Positions 6,874 through 6,949 of a stretch of 6,949 nucleotides of DNA are shown in pieces. The position numbers were made by a program, and so were the translations under genes. Source of the DNA: an uncultured Lachnospiraceae bacterium (GTDB lineage: Bacteria; Bacillota; Clostridia; Lachnospirales; Lachnospiraceae); the NCBI GenBank assembly GCA_910585935.1, contig CAJUHN010000215.1:1-6949 (forward strand), in the 5' to 3' direction. Below the pieces are notes generated by a model that worked only from the letters and a program-made list of their open reading frames with translations, searched no databases and was not told the DNA's origin. Every line of letters starts with the position of its first letter. Position 1 is the stretch's first letter.

Positions 6874-6927
6874 GGAACGCTACGGCAAGGGACTATTCCA
6901 ACGAAACCGCGCTTTCGCTCCGTTCCA
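6874..6927. repeat. Right copy of flanking GC-rich inverted repeat
   Basis: The reverse complement of this segment matches 1-54 at 48 of 54 positions. The copy stands out as GC-rich beside the very AT-rich promoter region. Beyond its outer edge, TCCGTT (6919-6924) can pair with AACGGA (6933-6938), so the repeat unit probably extends outward past 6927. The inner edge at 6874 is where similarity to the left copy stops. No transposase or recombinase gene lies between the two copies. Confidence 0.9.
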
Positions 6928-6949
6928 GACGTAACGGACACTAAATTCG

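Noticed and set aside
1..6949. Insertion sequence, CRISPR array, tRNA or rRNA
   Set aside because: I saw no transposase-like product, no regularly spaced direct repeats, and no tRNA or rRNA signature.

Overview
The window is AT-rich, with short gaps between genes, Shine-Dalgarno-type start sites and an intrinsic terminator. This points to a low-GC Gram-positive bacterium. The zinc-ribbon/FHA and vWA protein types and the tube-like proteins look to me like those of Lachnospiraceae or related gut Clostridia. That assignment is from memory of such families, not from a search.

Layout: all seven credible genes lie on the minus strand, so transcription runs from high to low coordinates. In that order they are: an extended -10 promoter (6726-6753); a secreted, membrane-anchored vWA protein with a cytoplasmic tail (6684-4873); a 726-residue sheath-like protein (4818-2638); two paralogous tube-like proteins (2619-2191 and 2172-1747); a clear intrinsic terminator (1691-1660); a short J-domain protein (start placed at 1633, ending at 1199); a two-helix membrane protein with a divergent FHA domain (1189-644); and a zinc-ribbon plus FHA protein (595-77). 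The plus strand has no convincing gene.

How the genes may work together: one large sheath-like protein followed directly by two ~141-residue tube-like proteins is the core layout of a contractile tail (phage tail, type VI secretion, extracellular injection systems). vWA and FHA proteins suggest control by threonine phosphorylation, as known for some type VI systems, and a small J-protein could recruit Hsp70 for assembly or disassembly. No spike, baseplate, AAA+ ATPase, kinase or phosphatase is encoded here, so they must lie elsewhere if the system is complete. The sheath and tube calls rest on remembered family resemblance, gene order and length, and need structural confirmation.

The gene block is bracketed by a GC-rich inverted repeat of 54 bp (1-54 and 6874-6927, 48 of 54 positions identical). 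This may mark the block as a discrete cassette, or it may be two copies of a dispersed intergenic repeat.
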